Shown in pieces: positions 39,601 through 45,965 of a stretch of DNA of 64,000 nucleotides. The position numbers were made by a program, and so were the translations under genes. Every line of letters begins with the position of its first letter. The stretch's first letter is position 1. Source of the DNA: CAYVIB01 sp964451365 (GTDB taxonomy: Bacteria > Pseudomonadota > Gammaproteobacteria > Pseudomonadales > Cellvibrionaceae); contig CAYVIB010000028.1 in the NCBI GenBank assembly GCA_964451365.1, positions 1 to 64,000 on the forward strand, read 5' to 3'. Below the pieces are notes generated by a model. The model was given only the letters and a program-made list of their open reading frames with translations. It did not search any database and had not been told where the DNA came from.

Positions 39601-40518
39601 TGAAGCTTCCCTAAACCCCATACTTGCAAAACGCTCGGAAAATTTTTGAATCGTTTTTACATCGACTGGTTCAGCCGCATTGAATGCCACGCGCCATGAC
39701 GACAAATCGATACCGTTTTTTCCACTCTCCCGGATGCGATCAATGCAATGATCAAACGCAAAATTCGGCGCGCCACAAATGGTTGCCTTGTTTTCGCTGA
39801 TTGCCTCGAACCAGGCCAAAGGTCTTTTAATAAACCGGGCCGGAGACATGATTATGGAATGGCTGCCCAAATAAACAGGAAGCAAAACCGTATTTATCAA
39901 ACCCAAATCGTGAAAAAGGGGAAGCCAGTTGCAAAAGACATCCTCCGTGGAACAACCGGTTGCTTCCTGCAAGGACTTCAAATTTGCCAGGATATTACCG
40001 TGGGAAACCATTACCCCTTTGGGCGAACCCGTGGAGCCGGAGGTATACTGCAAAAACGCCAACTGTCGCGGAGTCGGAGCGGACTGGGATGTTTCGGATG
40101 ATGACCCTTCGGACAACTCGGCAAAGCCGAGCACCGGTAACGGAGCCAGGTCTTCACTCAAAGCCGGATTGTATTCATCGCTGCTGAGCGCCAACCTGGC
40201 ATCGCAGTCCCTGATAACGGCGAACACGCGTTCAGCGTGGTTTCTGCTGGTCGGGGGATATAAAGGTACTGCAACAGCTCCGGCGAACAAGCAACCGATA
40301 AATGCCTGGATATATTCAAGCCCCTGGGGAAACAGCAAAACCACTGCATCTCCCGGTTTTATCTTCTCTTTCAAACAGCCGGCGATAGACCGCGCGGCCG
40401 CTTGCAGTTCCCTGAAGGTGATCTGGCGTTTTTCGCCGTTGTCTTCTATATAGGTAAAAGCGATATCGTTAGGTTTTTCCTGCGAATAAACCGTAAGAAA
40501 ATCAACTATCGATTGCAT
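27607..40518 (-). CDS. NRPS (first in line): FAAL-ACP starter and three modules, Gly(MOx) / basic / Ala
   Basis: Loading synthetase, about 4,300 aa. The fatty acyl-AMP ligase (38850-40510; QYTSGSTGSPKG, WLPLFHDLGLI) and ACP (38610-38810) start the chain with a fatty acid. Module 1: C 37200-38560, A 35780-37180 with code DILQLGMIWK (Gly), MOx insert 34735-35765, A9-A10, PCP 34340-34560. Module 2: C 32900-34290, A 31280-32880 with code DVEDIGAISK (acidic residues at 239 and 278, so probably a basic side chain), PCP. Module 3: dual E/C 29480-30830 (HHMMNSDGD, HHIISDH), A 27930-29450 with code DLFNNALTYK (Ala), PCP. The tail ends LEETEW. I chose ATG 40518 because it has a strong AAGGTGAG ribosome site; ATG 40557 is in frame 13 codons upstream. 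Confidence 0.95.
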   Translation of the reverse strand: MQSIVDFLTVYSQEKPNDIAFTYIEDNGEKRQITFRELQAAARSIAGCLKEKIKPGDAVVLLFPQGLEYIQAFIGCLFAGAVAVPLYPPTSRNHAERVFAVIRDCDARLALSSDEYNPALSEDLAPLPVLGFAELSEGSSSETSQSAPTPRQLAFLQYTSGSTGSPKGVMVSHGNILANLKSLQEATGCSTEDVFCNWLPLFHDLGLINTVLLPVYLGSHSIIMSPARFIKRPLAWFEAISENKATICGAPNFAFDHCIDRIRESGKNGIDLSSWRVAFNAAEPVDVKTIQKFSERFASMGFREASFYPSYGMAEATVFISGGNPLSPVSRQSFGADGLKVGQVGVDLESHNKRTLVGCGKTQSGHYIKIVDPESCREVSGNQVGEIWFSGPSVAQGYWNDEDKTKASFGATLPGDDRKYLRTGDLGFIYQGELFISGRIKDVLIIKGRNYYPQDIEKIAYDSSKGLVQGGAAAFEVDGKAVLIQEVTARAKKQFDYSTACKNIQSAVYELFEILLDDIVFVRARKISKTSSGKIQRSLTKKQYLSGDINALYSLKQDAARSDRQYEAPATLLEEQICKLWQEALGIDSVGVTDNFFKLGGHSLYATRLIARINAELNCHISIKDLFYSPTIRELAGVVEVAGVDAPKTIVKAPEGHKRPLSFAQQRLWLLDQIEGGSAHYNLSGFLKLTGRLNHDALNRAFSSILERHESLRTCITVRENGQPVQIIQSPASFAIQVVDLSALQEGERQQQLDKLMATESGSLFDLSRDLMLRAQLVKLAAGEYILLVTTHHIASDGWSMSILINEFGALYNAYAGGGENPLSPLPIQYTDYAFWQRNCLQGELLDQQLEYWEHQLTGLPVVHGLPLDHARPAEQSFAGDTYRSHVDAAISRALSQFCQRHGATVFMGLHAVFSVLLARYSNETDIVVGSPIANREQKEVANLIGFFVNTLVLRSNLSGNPTFVELLQRSKDLLLNAYAHQQVPFEQVVERLQPERNQSHSPLFQVMLILQNNEEGIPELPGLKVSPVERTLAHFAKYDLTLNVKEDARGLSLGWEYNTDLFEPRSIARMAMQFNVLLQALLAEPEISVFKAGILTEQERHQLLTEWNATAVDYPRDKCIHLLFETQVENNPDAVAVTVEDKQLSYNELNQHANRLAHYLINEKQVGPDSLVGICVDRSLDTIVGILAILKAGGAYVPLDPEYPEARLAYMLEDAKLTTVLTQSHLFEKTPVSDSLAVCLDDESLQRELQKQSDQNPDVKSFGLTPNNLAYVIYTSGSTGNPKGVMVEHGNVVNFLIGMQQKPGIKTEDCLLAVTSTSFDIHGLELFLPLIAGASLVIAGREATADPEVLKALLKQHRISIMQATPATWKMLLESNWQVELPLKVLCGGEALSLSLARALLEQPKLELWNMYGPTETTIWSTTGRILPRPDQVLMGKPIANTQVYVVSNNMEPAPVGVAGELLIGGAGVTRGYLNRPELTDEKFIANPFYDPNDPASSKRLYRTGDLVRWLPQGSLEFLGRIDHQVKIRGFRIELGEIENVLARHPQIKDAVVVAKDRPSGDRQLHAYVVPKPANESDVEVGETASFSLFYFGADTYLDEDRYNLYLSAAKFADENGFEAIWTPERHFDPVGGLYPSPSVLSAGLAAMTRQVKLRAGSVVLPLHDPLRVAEEWSMVDNLSNGRVGIAIASGWHPRDFVLAPGNFDARKEVVNDGISTLKTLWQGKKIIRKDGKGEDAEVRIYPEPVQKQLPLWITAAGNPETFVEAGRLGAHVLTHLLGQTIDELAKKLVLYRESLLKNGHDPRAGRVTLMVHTYLGEDLQRALDHTRIPFKNYMRSHIALLVPMLKSLGISTDGLSETDLENMADFAFERYARTASFIGTPKSVAPVVARLKDIGVDEFACLIDWMDTASTLQGLDSLRELQLATRSLPPSSRAMMDYCRERLPEYMIPSGFMVMDKLPLTPNGKVDRKALPEPDISVGQNAYLAPRSETEKRLCDIWQEVLGVEQVGITDNFFQLGGHSLLATRLVARINQAFGVAFSVKLLFSSQTVETAARTILQLDKNSALPAPVRVSRDQALPSSFGQQRLWLLAQIDGTSVHYNMPGSLKLKGSLNIDALNKVFTDILERHESLRTRFEVTENGQPIQIIQAATPFVTPLVDLSELNEDARQKQLLQYAEDEARREFDLQRDVMFRARLLKMAADEHILLVTTHHIASDGWSSAILIKEFRALYTAYVQGGKNSLGDLPVQYADYAYWQRQWLQGEVLDQQLSYWENQLADLPLVHSLPLDRPRPATQTFVGRTHVSHLDKNSRGALEKLCESEGATLFMGLQAVFAALLSRYSGETDIVMGSPVANREQEEVAELIGYFANTLIFRSDLSGNPGFIALLRQSRNMLLDAYAHQQVPFEQIVERLQPERSLSHHALFQVMLVLQHNESGMLELPGQDFSLELPGLSLSPTEHRSVGSVKYDLTLNVFDNGKDITLGWEYNSDLFDRATIARMATHFNILLNALLAAPEQKIPDVELLQGQERHQLLVEWNGITADYSRDHCIHELFETQVDRSPDAVAVVYENRQLTYCELNKKANRLAHHLVTEKRVKPDTLVGICVERSLEMIVGILAVLKAGGAYVPLDPDYPQARLKHMLDDASLTTVLTQRHLRDITPLNAAQAIYLDDESLQSVLEGLPDSNPQSRQSGLNSNHLAYVIYTSGSTGTPKGVMVEHSGLVCHIEAARRYFGLTAEDNVLQFSSLSFDVAQEQIFCSLVSGSTLYIRARGLLSPGGFSQYCLANGITVADVPPSYCLEIFNDEKLSQEISAESTLRLLIVGGEELPKNLLKRWQESSAKFDLINAYGPAETVISPCMHRFDRDPDYVAVPIGRPLANRQCYVVSGNNKLQPKSVAGELLIGGACLARGYLNRPDLTAEKFIANPFQDESNPASGERLYKTGDLVRWLPDGNLEFLGRIDQQAKIRGFRIELGEIEYILGTHADVAEAIVLVKGATGSDNAESGNKHLVAYVVTETVDLKSENEDSIAARRELTSSLRHHLSQSVPEYMIPSAFVFLSGWPLSPNGKIDRKALPEADASVQQETYVAPRGETESILCEIWQEVLGVERVGITDNFFRLGGHSLLVMQVISRLQHPRYRDSHYRRKDLSLTARQVFRTPRLMDLAQAIDNPMNAPKTADESVDKSAVRNPETVFKAPPNLIPDGCEKIIPEMLPLVNLTGDEVARIVAKVPGGAGNVQDIYPLAPLQEGILFHHMMNSDGDPYILPSLFKMNGRQAVDDFIAAMQFVVDRHDVFRTAIFWEGLSIPVQVVCRRANVPVNQLELDPALATAGEIETEMKARCTPHRLEINLGQAPLLQLQVAAVPDSEQYFVLLYYHHIISDHVALEIIEQELAVYLAGQAKSLPAPVPYREFVAHAQHQAAQYNAKTFFTEKLGDIEEPTLPFNLLDVAGDGSRIIELKADVPADTSEAIRHLAKKLSISTAAVFHAAWAMVVAGCSGRDDVVFGTVLSGRLQGTIQAENILGVFINTLPLRVKLNGITAIELIRQMQDSLMDILPYEQTPLAVAQNCSGLAGGGPLFSSILNYRHTEIGGNASVRKGQFEFIFAEERTSYPLILSVDDFGEGFALEAQVDESISAERVLAYMQTAVGELVKAAEFAPQQAVQSLSILPEAEQHHLLVELNNTGMDYLKEKCIHELFEAQVEQGPKATAAIFENRQLTYEELNKKANQLAHYLINEKQVTPDTLVGVCMERSLEMLIGILAVLKAGGAYVPLDPEYPRARLQYMLDDAGLKVVLTQKHLGKATPVTDEQAVYLDDVLDRLHGQPEKNPGARTVGLTPGHLAYVIYTSGSTGNPKGVMIEHRNTVAFLCWAVNTFSKEQLNCVLASTSVCFDLSIFEMFAPLAAGGSVLIVENIATLQSWRYPREISLINTVPSAIEALLMGDSIPASVKTVNLAGEPLKQKTVDRLYHAGVNTVFDLYGPSEDTTYSTFVLRTENGSASIGRPIGNTQVYLLDKALQPVGQGIAGEIVIGGAGLARGYLNRADLTDEKFIPNPFRDKTRASGSERLYKTGDLARWLPDGNLEFLGRVDHQVKIRGFRIELGEIEHRLHSHSSVKDAVVVAREAVNSNGKYLVAYVVPKPAAGSIDLQGDEETHELVESLRLYLNEALPNHMVPGAFVLLEQLPLTPNGKVDRNALPEPDTAMQKGEYVAPSTETEKVLCELWQEVLGVDRVGVTDDFFDLGGHSLLVMKLVARLQSDFSVNIPIKTLFNGQNVSALAEIIEKNNVIRKNKHMAVQDLLEETEW
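34735..35765 (-). other. Inserted MupA/Atu3671-type FMN monooxygenase domain (MOx) in the first Gly module
   Basis: About 340 residues between A8 and A9 of the first glycine A domain, with FSLFYFGADT, WTPERHFDPVGG and SVVLPLHDP signatures. It sits at the same place as the MOx of the beta-Ala module and is closely similar. The arrangement A(Gly)+MOx is the one described for MtaG, where alpha-hydroxylation of a glycyl thioester is proposed. Here the glycine is the first residue after the fatty acyl starter, not the last. Hydroxylation at this position is inference. Confidence 0.85.
35899..37230. repeat. Gly adenylation-core repeat, copy 2
   Basis: Partner of 1996-3327, same orientation. The low-coordinate boundary falls just past motif A8, immediately before the sequence leading into the MOx insert. 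Beyond it the two genes diverge completely: MOx here, direct A9 there. The high-coordinate boundary is in the C-A linker. Confidence 0.9.
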
Positions 40519-40576
40519 GCTCACCTTTCCACCTTTTGGATTCTCTTTAGCTCTCATTTATAAACCAGCCTCTGAT

Positions 40577-42283
40577 TTATACTGAAACTAACGATTCATT
40601 TTTCTTCAGGAAACTTTCATGGCTTTCTACGAGCCTGCCGCTCTCCATAATCAAAATCTGGTCGGCAACCTCAAAGTATCGGTCATCGTGCGATATCGCC
40701 ACCACGGCCTTACCTTGCGCCTTCAGTCTTGGCAAAAGATCGTAGTAGAAAACTTTTTTGAATTGCGGGTCCTGATCCGCGGCCCACTCGTCGAAAACAT
40801 ATAAAGCTTTATCGTCCAGGAATGCCACCAACAGGGCGAGACGTCGCCTCTGCCCGTCAGACAAGCTTAGTGTCGAAAAATAACCATTACTCAATTCAAC
40901 CTTGCCCTTCAAATCAAGCACATCCAGGTAAAAATCAACCTGTGCCAGCAATTCCCGATCTTGGGAAAAATCACCATGCAGCTGCTTAAACAAGTAATAA
41001 TCCGAATATATACAGGCTATTTGTTGGCGGTAGCTGTTTATGTTTTCGGGCGTTATGCGCACATCATCGAAGGCGATCTCTCCACTCCCGGCGGAATAAT
41101 GAAGACTGATTACTTTGGAAAGAGTGGATTTCCCGCTGCCGTTACCGCCCACAATGAATGTAATTTCTCCTCGTTTTATCTCCGCATCCATGGGTCCCAC
41201 GCCAAACACCTTTTCGCCGGCTTTTTCGTTGGGGTAGTGAAAGGAAACTGACCTCAATTTAATTGCATTCCATTCCGGTACATTTCTCAGCTCGTTACTG
41301 GCATTCTCGCCGGGCAGATCGTCGAACAAGGACTCCACTTTTGCCAGGGAAATTCTCGAACGTGCCAAATCCGGCAGAATATTTAATATAGCGCCAACAG
41401 GGCCGCTAATATAAAGCAGCACCATAAGCACGCCGGTTAACTCGCCGACGGAAATCGCGTGATAGTTGACATAGATAAACCCGATGATCCCCATCGCGCA
41501 GAATGTTATGAGATCACCATAATTCCTCGCCAACTGGATGATGTAAAAACCCGTCTTGTTCAATCTCAACACATGGCGTTCATGCAGAAGGAGCTGATTG
41601 TTCGTAAAGTGCTGGCGCTTGCTTTCATTGAGCTTCAATTCCTTGGCCCCCTCCACCAGCCCCTTGAAACCCTCTTGAAGATGATCCATATGGTCGCGCG
41701 AACGCCTGAAATACCGTGTTCCAACGATCATCATCAATTGAAATGTGACACCACCGAAAATAATGGTGTACAAGACAAAATCGAAGACTTTATCGCTGAC
41801 GTAATAAAGGAACCCCATCAGACCAACAAGTGTTGACATTTGCACCAGCATATCCGGAATCAACCCCGCGCCGGATACTATCTGGTGTACATCATTGGTC
41901 ATGGACTGGATTAGTCGGCCGTTACTGCAACGCTCCAGGGCGGAAATGGAAGTATTTGAAATACGCGCATATAGATTCCGTCGCAATCTTGTTGTTACGT
42001 CCATGGCAATGGATGCCAACAGCACCTGCGAAAGCGTTTTCGTCAAGAGGATAAAAAGGCACAACAGTAAAAACAGGCCGGCAAATTTCGGATGCGCCAC
42101 TTCAACGCCGAACAGCTGATAGAATTCTTCCCCGGCAATGGATAATCTGGGCGGGACGATGGCCAGCGCCGTCATCATAACCGGAATCAACAGCGCATAA
42201 GCGATTCCGGATAACGCACCCGTCAGGATCGCCAAAAACACCTTGTTCGGTGCGTGTGATGAAAATAGCTTTAGTAGATTCAT
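40577..42283 (-). CDS. Cyclic-peptide type ABC exporter (fused permease-ATPase)
   Basis: Protein of 568 aa resembling the SyrD/PvdE cyclic peptide transporter family: about six membrane segments in residues 15-305, then one nucleotide-binding domain. Walker A is GGNGSGKSTL near 379-388, the signature is LSDGQRRRLAL near 474, and Walker B is ALYVFDE near 493-499 followed by WAADQDP. In this family half-transporters dimerise in the inner membrane and move NRPS products or precursors to the periplasm. It lies 3 nt after the acylase gene and 19 nt before the first NRPS in the same direction, so it is almost certainly co-transcribed and exports the peptide or an acylated precursor. Confidence 0.92.
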   Translation of the reverse strand: MNLLKLFSSHAPNKVFLAILTGALSGIAYALLIPVMMTALAIVPPRLSIAGEEFYQLFGVEVAHPKFAGLFLLLCLFILLTKTLSQVLLASIAMDVTTRLRRNLYARISNTSISALERCSNGRLIQSMTNDVHQIVSGAGLIPDMLVQMSTLVGLMGFLYYVSDKVFDFVLYTIIFGGVTFQLMMIVGTRYFRRSRDHMDHLQEGFKGLVEGAKELKLNESKRQHFTNNQLLLHERHVLRLNKTGFYIIQLARNYGDLITFCAMGIIGFIYVNYHAISVGELTGVLMVLLYISGPVGAILNILPDLARSRISLAKVESLFDDLPGENASNELRNVPEWNAIKLRSVSFHYPNEKAGEKVFGVGPMDAEIKRGEITFIVGGNGSGKSTLSKVISLHYSAGSGEIAFDDVRITPENINSYRQQIACIYSDYYLFKQLHGDFSQDRELLAQVDFYLDVLDLKGKVELSNGYFSTLSLSDGQRRRLALLVAFLDDKALYVFDEWAADQDPQFKKVFYYDLLPRLKAQGKAVVAISHDDRYFEVADQILIMESGRLVESHESFLKKNESLVSV

Positions 42284-42286
42284 TTA

Positions 42287-44719
42287 CTATTGCCCATTGG
42301 CGGGAACAAGATTAAGGGTACTTCCCGATTGATTTTCGACGTCGAGAGAAGTCAGTCTGGCGCGCGAAAAGGGTTTAATCATGTCGTCAAAATGTCTACT
42401 CATGACGTTTCCCGACTGCCCGGTGCTGATCATGTACCAGTGAGTATTACTCCTGTTCAGTTCAAACACTTGCCGGAAGCTTGCGCCAAAATCCTGCGTA
42501 AATCCTTCCATGGGATCATATTGAAGGTTTGAGGCATCAATACTGTTTGGAGAAGTTACAGAGTCGACACTCCGTTTAAACAACCACTCAAGACCTTTGA
42601 TTTTGCCAAATGGCTGGTGGCTAAATTCGGTGGAGCTGAAATCGCTCCACTTCCATTCCCGCACCGAGTCGGTGCCACTTATTTTCGTTAGTTGCTTTAA
42701 CGTCTTTTCAAAGCTAATCCGTAGCTCTTTTACGCAAGGGTTTCCCTGATTTTTTTCACACCAGCCATGGGAGTTGGTGGCGACAACCCGGGCCATATCC
42801 GCCCAACTTAACCGGCCAAGGGAGGAAAGCAGCAGGTCTGACTCCGCCGGACGCTGCCAGCTATGGCGTAACGCCGTATCAAAAATCTGGTGCGTCAGGT
42901 AGTGGCTCCAGGTTGCAAATAATGTTGCCCCCACGGATTCGGAGGTAAACTCACCGTTCCAGGCCGCGAGCATCGCTATTGCCTCTTCCTCCTGTGGCGA
43001 CTTTGCGGGTACTTGTCGCAATACAGGTAACAGAGTCAATGCAGTTAAGTCCCTGCTGTCATTCTGGATAGCTTCCATATCAGAGACTGTCATCAATTCC
43101 CCTGCATCAATGGATTGCTGTAACAAAGCAGCTATTCTGTCGTGACGGGCTCGGGGAGCCCATTCATGTGATATAACGATGTCAGGGGAATGGTCCACTT
43201 TCTCATTGGCACTGACGATAAAACCCTTTTCCGGATTAAAGGTCGACGGCAGCAACTCAAAATCGTAATAGCTCTGCCAGTCGTTATCCGGTGACGCGGG
43301 AAGCGGCAGGATGCCTACCCCTTCGGCACGCTTCGGCATCATGCCGGCAACCTGGTGACCGATGTTACCCTTCCTGTCGGCGTACAAAAAATTCAGGCCG
43401 GGAGATTTAAGCTGTGCCAAAGCCAGGCGAAATTCCCGCCAATCGTCAGCGTACTGGACATCAAAAAAAGCATCGGCCGTATGATCCTCCGGATCCAGTG
43501 CCGACCAGCGTAGACTTATCACGGCATCGGTTTCCATCTGTATATCACTGACGACGGGACCACGCTTTGTCTGGCGCACAACAATTTCAACGGGATTCAA
43601 TGCAGCGCGCAAAAAGGCAGGAAAGGCCGCGCTGACCTTTATTTTTTCCTTGCGCAATTCGAATGCTTTCCACTCATCGCCGTCGAGGTACTGGTTCGGC
43701 TTCCGTGGCGAGGTTGTTTCAATAAACAGGTCCTGCTGATCACTCTGCAAATTTGTTCCCCCCCAGGCAATGGCAGAGTTTTGTCCAAAAATTACCATGG
43801 GCATGCCCACCAGGGTCATTCCGGAAACATCCAGCTTATCCCCCTTGAGCGAGGCAGCATACCAAAGGGACGGAAGTTGAAGACCAACGTGTGGATCGTT
43901 AGCAAGGATTGGTTGACCGGATTTTGTATGCTTGCCCGACACCACCCAGGCATTACTGCCTGTAAACAAATGCCCGATTCCGAAATCAATCAGCGCATCG
44001 CTCCTAACCATGGAATGATTTGCGATGGAACTGGTTTTATTTGCATATGGTGCGACAGGATCATGGGAATATATGTAGCGAATTTGTGCCGGCGTGAAAT
44101 GCTCCTGCAACTGGTTTCTACGCAGCTCATCCATCATGTTGCCGCTTAACGTCAATGAAAAGGCCTTCTGCCAGCTCAACGAATCAATCACGTCCCAGGG
44201 TTCCGGGCGAATACCAAACAACCGAAACTCAACAGGCAGACTGGGTGATTGCATAATCCACGCATTGATGCCGTCGGCATAGGCGGTTAATGCAGCCACG
44301 GTCTCTTTCTTAAGGTGGGGCAACGATTGGCGGGCCGCCCTGTACAAGCCGAAAGTACGCATTGCAATATCCCCGGAAAGCGTCTCCACCCCAAACAATT
44401 CACTGAGTCTTCCCTGGGCCAGCCTGCGCTGCACTTCGAGTTGCCACAACCGGTCACTCGCGTGTTTAAAACCAAGGGCAAAGTAAGCATCGTGATCGCT
44501 CCGGGCAACAATCCGAGGCGTTCCGTAGGTGTCGTGAGTAATCGCTACGGGATAATTCAATCCGTCAAGCGCCAACGTACCTGTTGTTGGAGCAACGCTC
44601 GATTTAAGATAGAGATATAGAAACGCCAGCCCGGCGCATACGGGCAGAACAACCGCTATCAAAAACCGAAACATCAGAGGGTGTCTATTAAGCACTTTTG
44701 AATCTCTTATGATGGGCAA
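42287..44719 (-). CDS. Penicillin acylase family (Ntn) hydrolase, membrane-anchored
   Basis: Protein of 810 aa. One hydrophobic segment (about residues 16-38) would anchor it with the catalytic part in the periplasm. The family signature GSNAWVVSG puts the autoprocessing Gly-Ser site and nucleophile at Ser255, which becomes the N-terminus of the beta chain; ILANDPHVGL follows as expected. Family members cleave amide bonds of acyl side chains (penicillin G, acyl-homoserine lactones, the PvdQ substrate acyl-ferribactin). Between the Hpg genes and the exporter, with a FAAL-started NRPS downstream, it probably removes or trims the acyl chain after export, or cleaves competing molecules. The start is uncertain: TTG 44719, GTG 44695 and ATG 44674 are in frame, none with a strong ribosome site. 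Confidence 0.88.
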   Translation of the reverse strand: MPIIRDSKVLNRHPLMFRFLIAVVLPVCAGLAFLYLYLKSSVAPTTGTLALDGLNYPVAITHDTYGTPRIVARSDHDAYFALGFKHASDRLWQLEVQRRLAQGRLSELFGVETLSGDIAMRTFGLYRAARQSLPHLKKETVAALTAYADGINAWIMQSPSLPVEFRLFGIRPEPWDVIDSLSWQKAFSLTLSGNMMDELRRNQLQEHFTPAQIRYIYSHDPVAPYANKTSSIANHSMVRSDALIDFGIGHLFTGSNAWVVSGKHTKSGQPILANDPHVGLQLPSLWYAASLKGDKLDVSGMTLVGMPMVIFGQNSAIAWGGTNLQSDQQDLFIETTSPRKPNQYLDGDEWKAFELRKEKIKVSAAFPAFLRAALNPVEIVVRQTKRGPVVSDIQMETDAVISLRWSALDPEDHTADAFFDVQYADDWREFRLALAQLKSPGLNFLYADRKGNIGHQVAGMMPKRAEGVGILPLPASPDNDWQSYYDFELLPSTFNPEKGFIVSANEKVDHSPDIVISHEWAPRARHDRIAALLQQSIDAGELMTVSDMEAIQNDSRDLTALTLLPVLRQVPAKSPQEEEAIAMLAAWNGEFTSESVGATLFATWSHYLTHQIFDTALRHSWQRPAESDLLLSSLGRLSWADMARVVATNSHGWCEKNQGNPCVKELRISFEKTLKQLTKISGTDSVREWKWSDFSSTEFSHQPFGKIKGLEWLFKRSVDSVTSPNSIDASNLQYDPMEGFTQDFGASFRQVFELNRSNTHWYMISTGQSGNVMSRHFDDMIKPFSRARLTSLDVENQSGSTLNLVPANGQ

Positions 44720-44758
44720 GCTTCGTAAACGCTTGTTCTTTTCTCTATTACAGAAAAA

Positions 44759-45898
44759 TTATCCAATCAGATAATTCTTCTCGCCTATTTCCCCTGGAGC
44801 CCCCGCTCCAAGCAGCTTCAAATTTACCGTTAGCTCATCAAAAATGATGTCGAACAGGTTCTCCACCCCTTTTTCGCCGTTGGCCGCCAACGCATAAAGC
44901 AGCGGCCTTCCCATAAATACAAAACCGGCACCACACGCCAGACTGGAGATGATATCGTCACCGGTTCTTACACCGGAATCCAGCATCACAAATTCTTTTT
45001 TTAACCCGGCTTTTATAAAGGTGGGCGCCATGGCAATCGGCGCGGGAGCGGAACTCAATTGTCTTCCCCCGTGGTTGGATATAATCACTGCATCCACCCC
45101 CAACTTTTGCGCATGCATCCCATCAATCGGTGATAAGATACCTTTCAACACCAGCTTGCCCTTCCAGTCCTGGCGAATTTTCTGAATTACGCCCCAATCC
45201 AGGTTGCCCCCCGTCTGCAGTGACATAAGATCATGAAAGGTTAAATCCGGGTTTTCATTTAATGCGTCATCGAAATTCGGAAAAGTAATCTTTCCCGCAA
45301 GCAATCGGTTTTTCGTCCAGGCCGGGTGTTTCAACGCCTCCACCACATTGGCGTAGTTCAGTCTATAAGGAAGCTTCAGGCCATTATTCAGGTCGCGCAA
45401 CCTTCTGCCCGGTACTGACGTATCGACCGTAACAACCAGCACGGGGCAACCGTTTTTTTCCGCCTTTTCCAGCAGTTTATCCAACTGTGACGGCATTTTG
45501 GGAATGTAAAGCTGGAACCAGGGCGGCGTACTCGCTGCCTTTACCACGTTGCAAATGGAATGGTTTGACGCGGCGCTAATGATATAAGGTACGTTATATT
45601 TAGCCGCGGCTTTAGCTAAGGTTATATCCGCATCGGGATGAACCAAACCGCACAAACCAAGCGGCGCCACACCGAAAGGCGCTGAATATTTCAGGCCCAT
45701 AATTTCGCTATCCAGGCTTGTATCACCCCATTTTGACCGGACGAAGGGAATCAGTTTTATATCCTTAAACGAATCCACGTTCGACCTTAGAACGTTTTCG
45801 TTGCCGGAGCCACCATCGATGAAGTCGAATACGAACCTGGGCAGATTGTTTTTTGCCGGCCTAACAAAGTCATGTGATGAATAAAAGCGTTTTCTCAT
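44759..45898 (-). CDS. hmo: FMN-dependent alpha-hydroxy-acid oxidase, hydroxymandelate oxidase-like
   Basis: Protein of 379 aa covering one complete FMN TIM barrel of the lactate/mandelate dehydrogenase family: FDFIDGGSGNE near the N-terminus, APFGVAPLGL, catalytic SNHGGRQL, and LDSGVRTGDD with GAGFVFMGRP for the flavin phosphate. In Hpg pathways the Hmo enzyme oxidises 4-hydroxymandelate to 4-hydroxybenzoylformate. The neighbouring HpgT-like aminotransferase and HPPD/HMS-like protein make that role likely, although sequence alone cannot separate it from lactate or glycolate oxidases. ATG 45898 has an AAAGG ribosome site. The gene lies between the aminotransferase (67 nt) and the acylase (39 nt). 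Confidence 0.85.
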   Translation of the reverse strand: MRKRFYSSHDFVRPAKNNLPRFVFDFIDGGSGNENVLRSNVDSFKDIKLIPFVRSKWGDTSLDSEIMGLKYSAPFGVAPLGLCGLVHPDADITLAKAAAKYNVPYIISAASNHSICNVVKAASTPPWFQLYIPKMPSQLDKLLEKAEKNGCPVLVVTVDTSVPGRRLRDLNNGLKLPYRLNYANVVEALKHPAWTKNRLLAGKITFPNFDDALNENPDLTFHDLMSLQTGGNLDWGVIQKIRQDWKGKLVLKGILSPIDGMHAQKLGVDAVIISNHGGRQLSSAPAPIAMAPTFIKAGLKKEFVMLDSGVRTGDDIISSLACGAGFVFMGRPLLYALAANGEKGVENLFDIIFDELTVNLKLLGAGAPGEIGEKNYLIG

Positions 45899-45965
45899 TT
45901 ATCGAGCCTTTAGATATTCCTTCCCCAGTGTCATATACACAACCTCGGAAAAATAGCCTTGGTAT

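Noticed and set aside
1..40518. Repeated module sequences considered as mobile elements or tandem repeats
   Set aside because: Ordinary similarity among NRPS modules explains them; only the 1.33-kb Gly-core pair is similar enough to count as a recent repeat. No transposase, IS ends or CRISPR-like spaced repeats were found.
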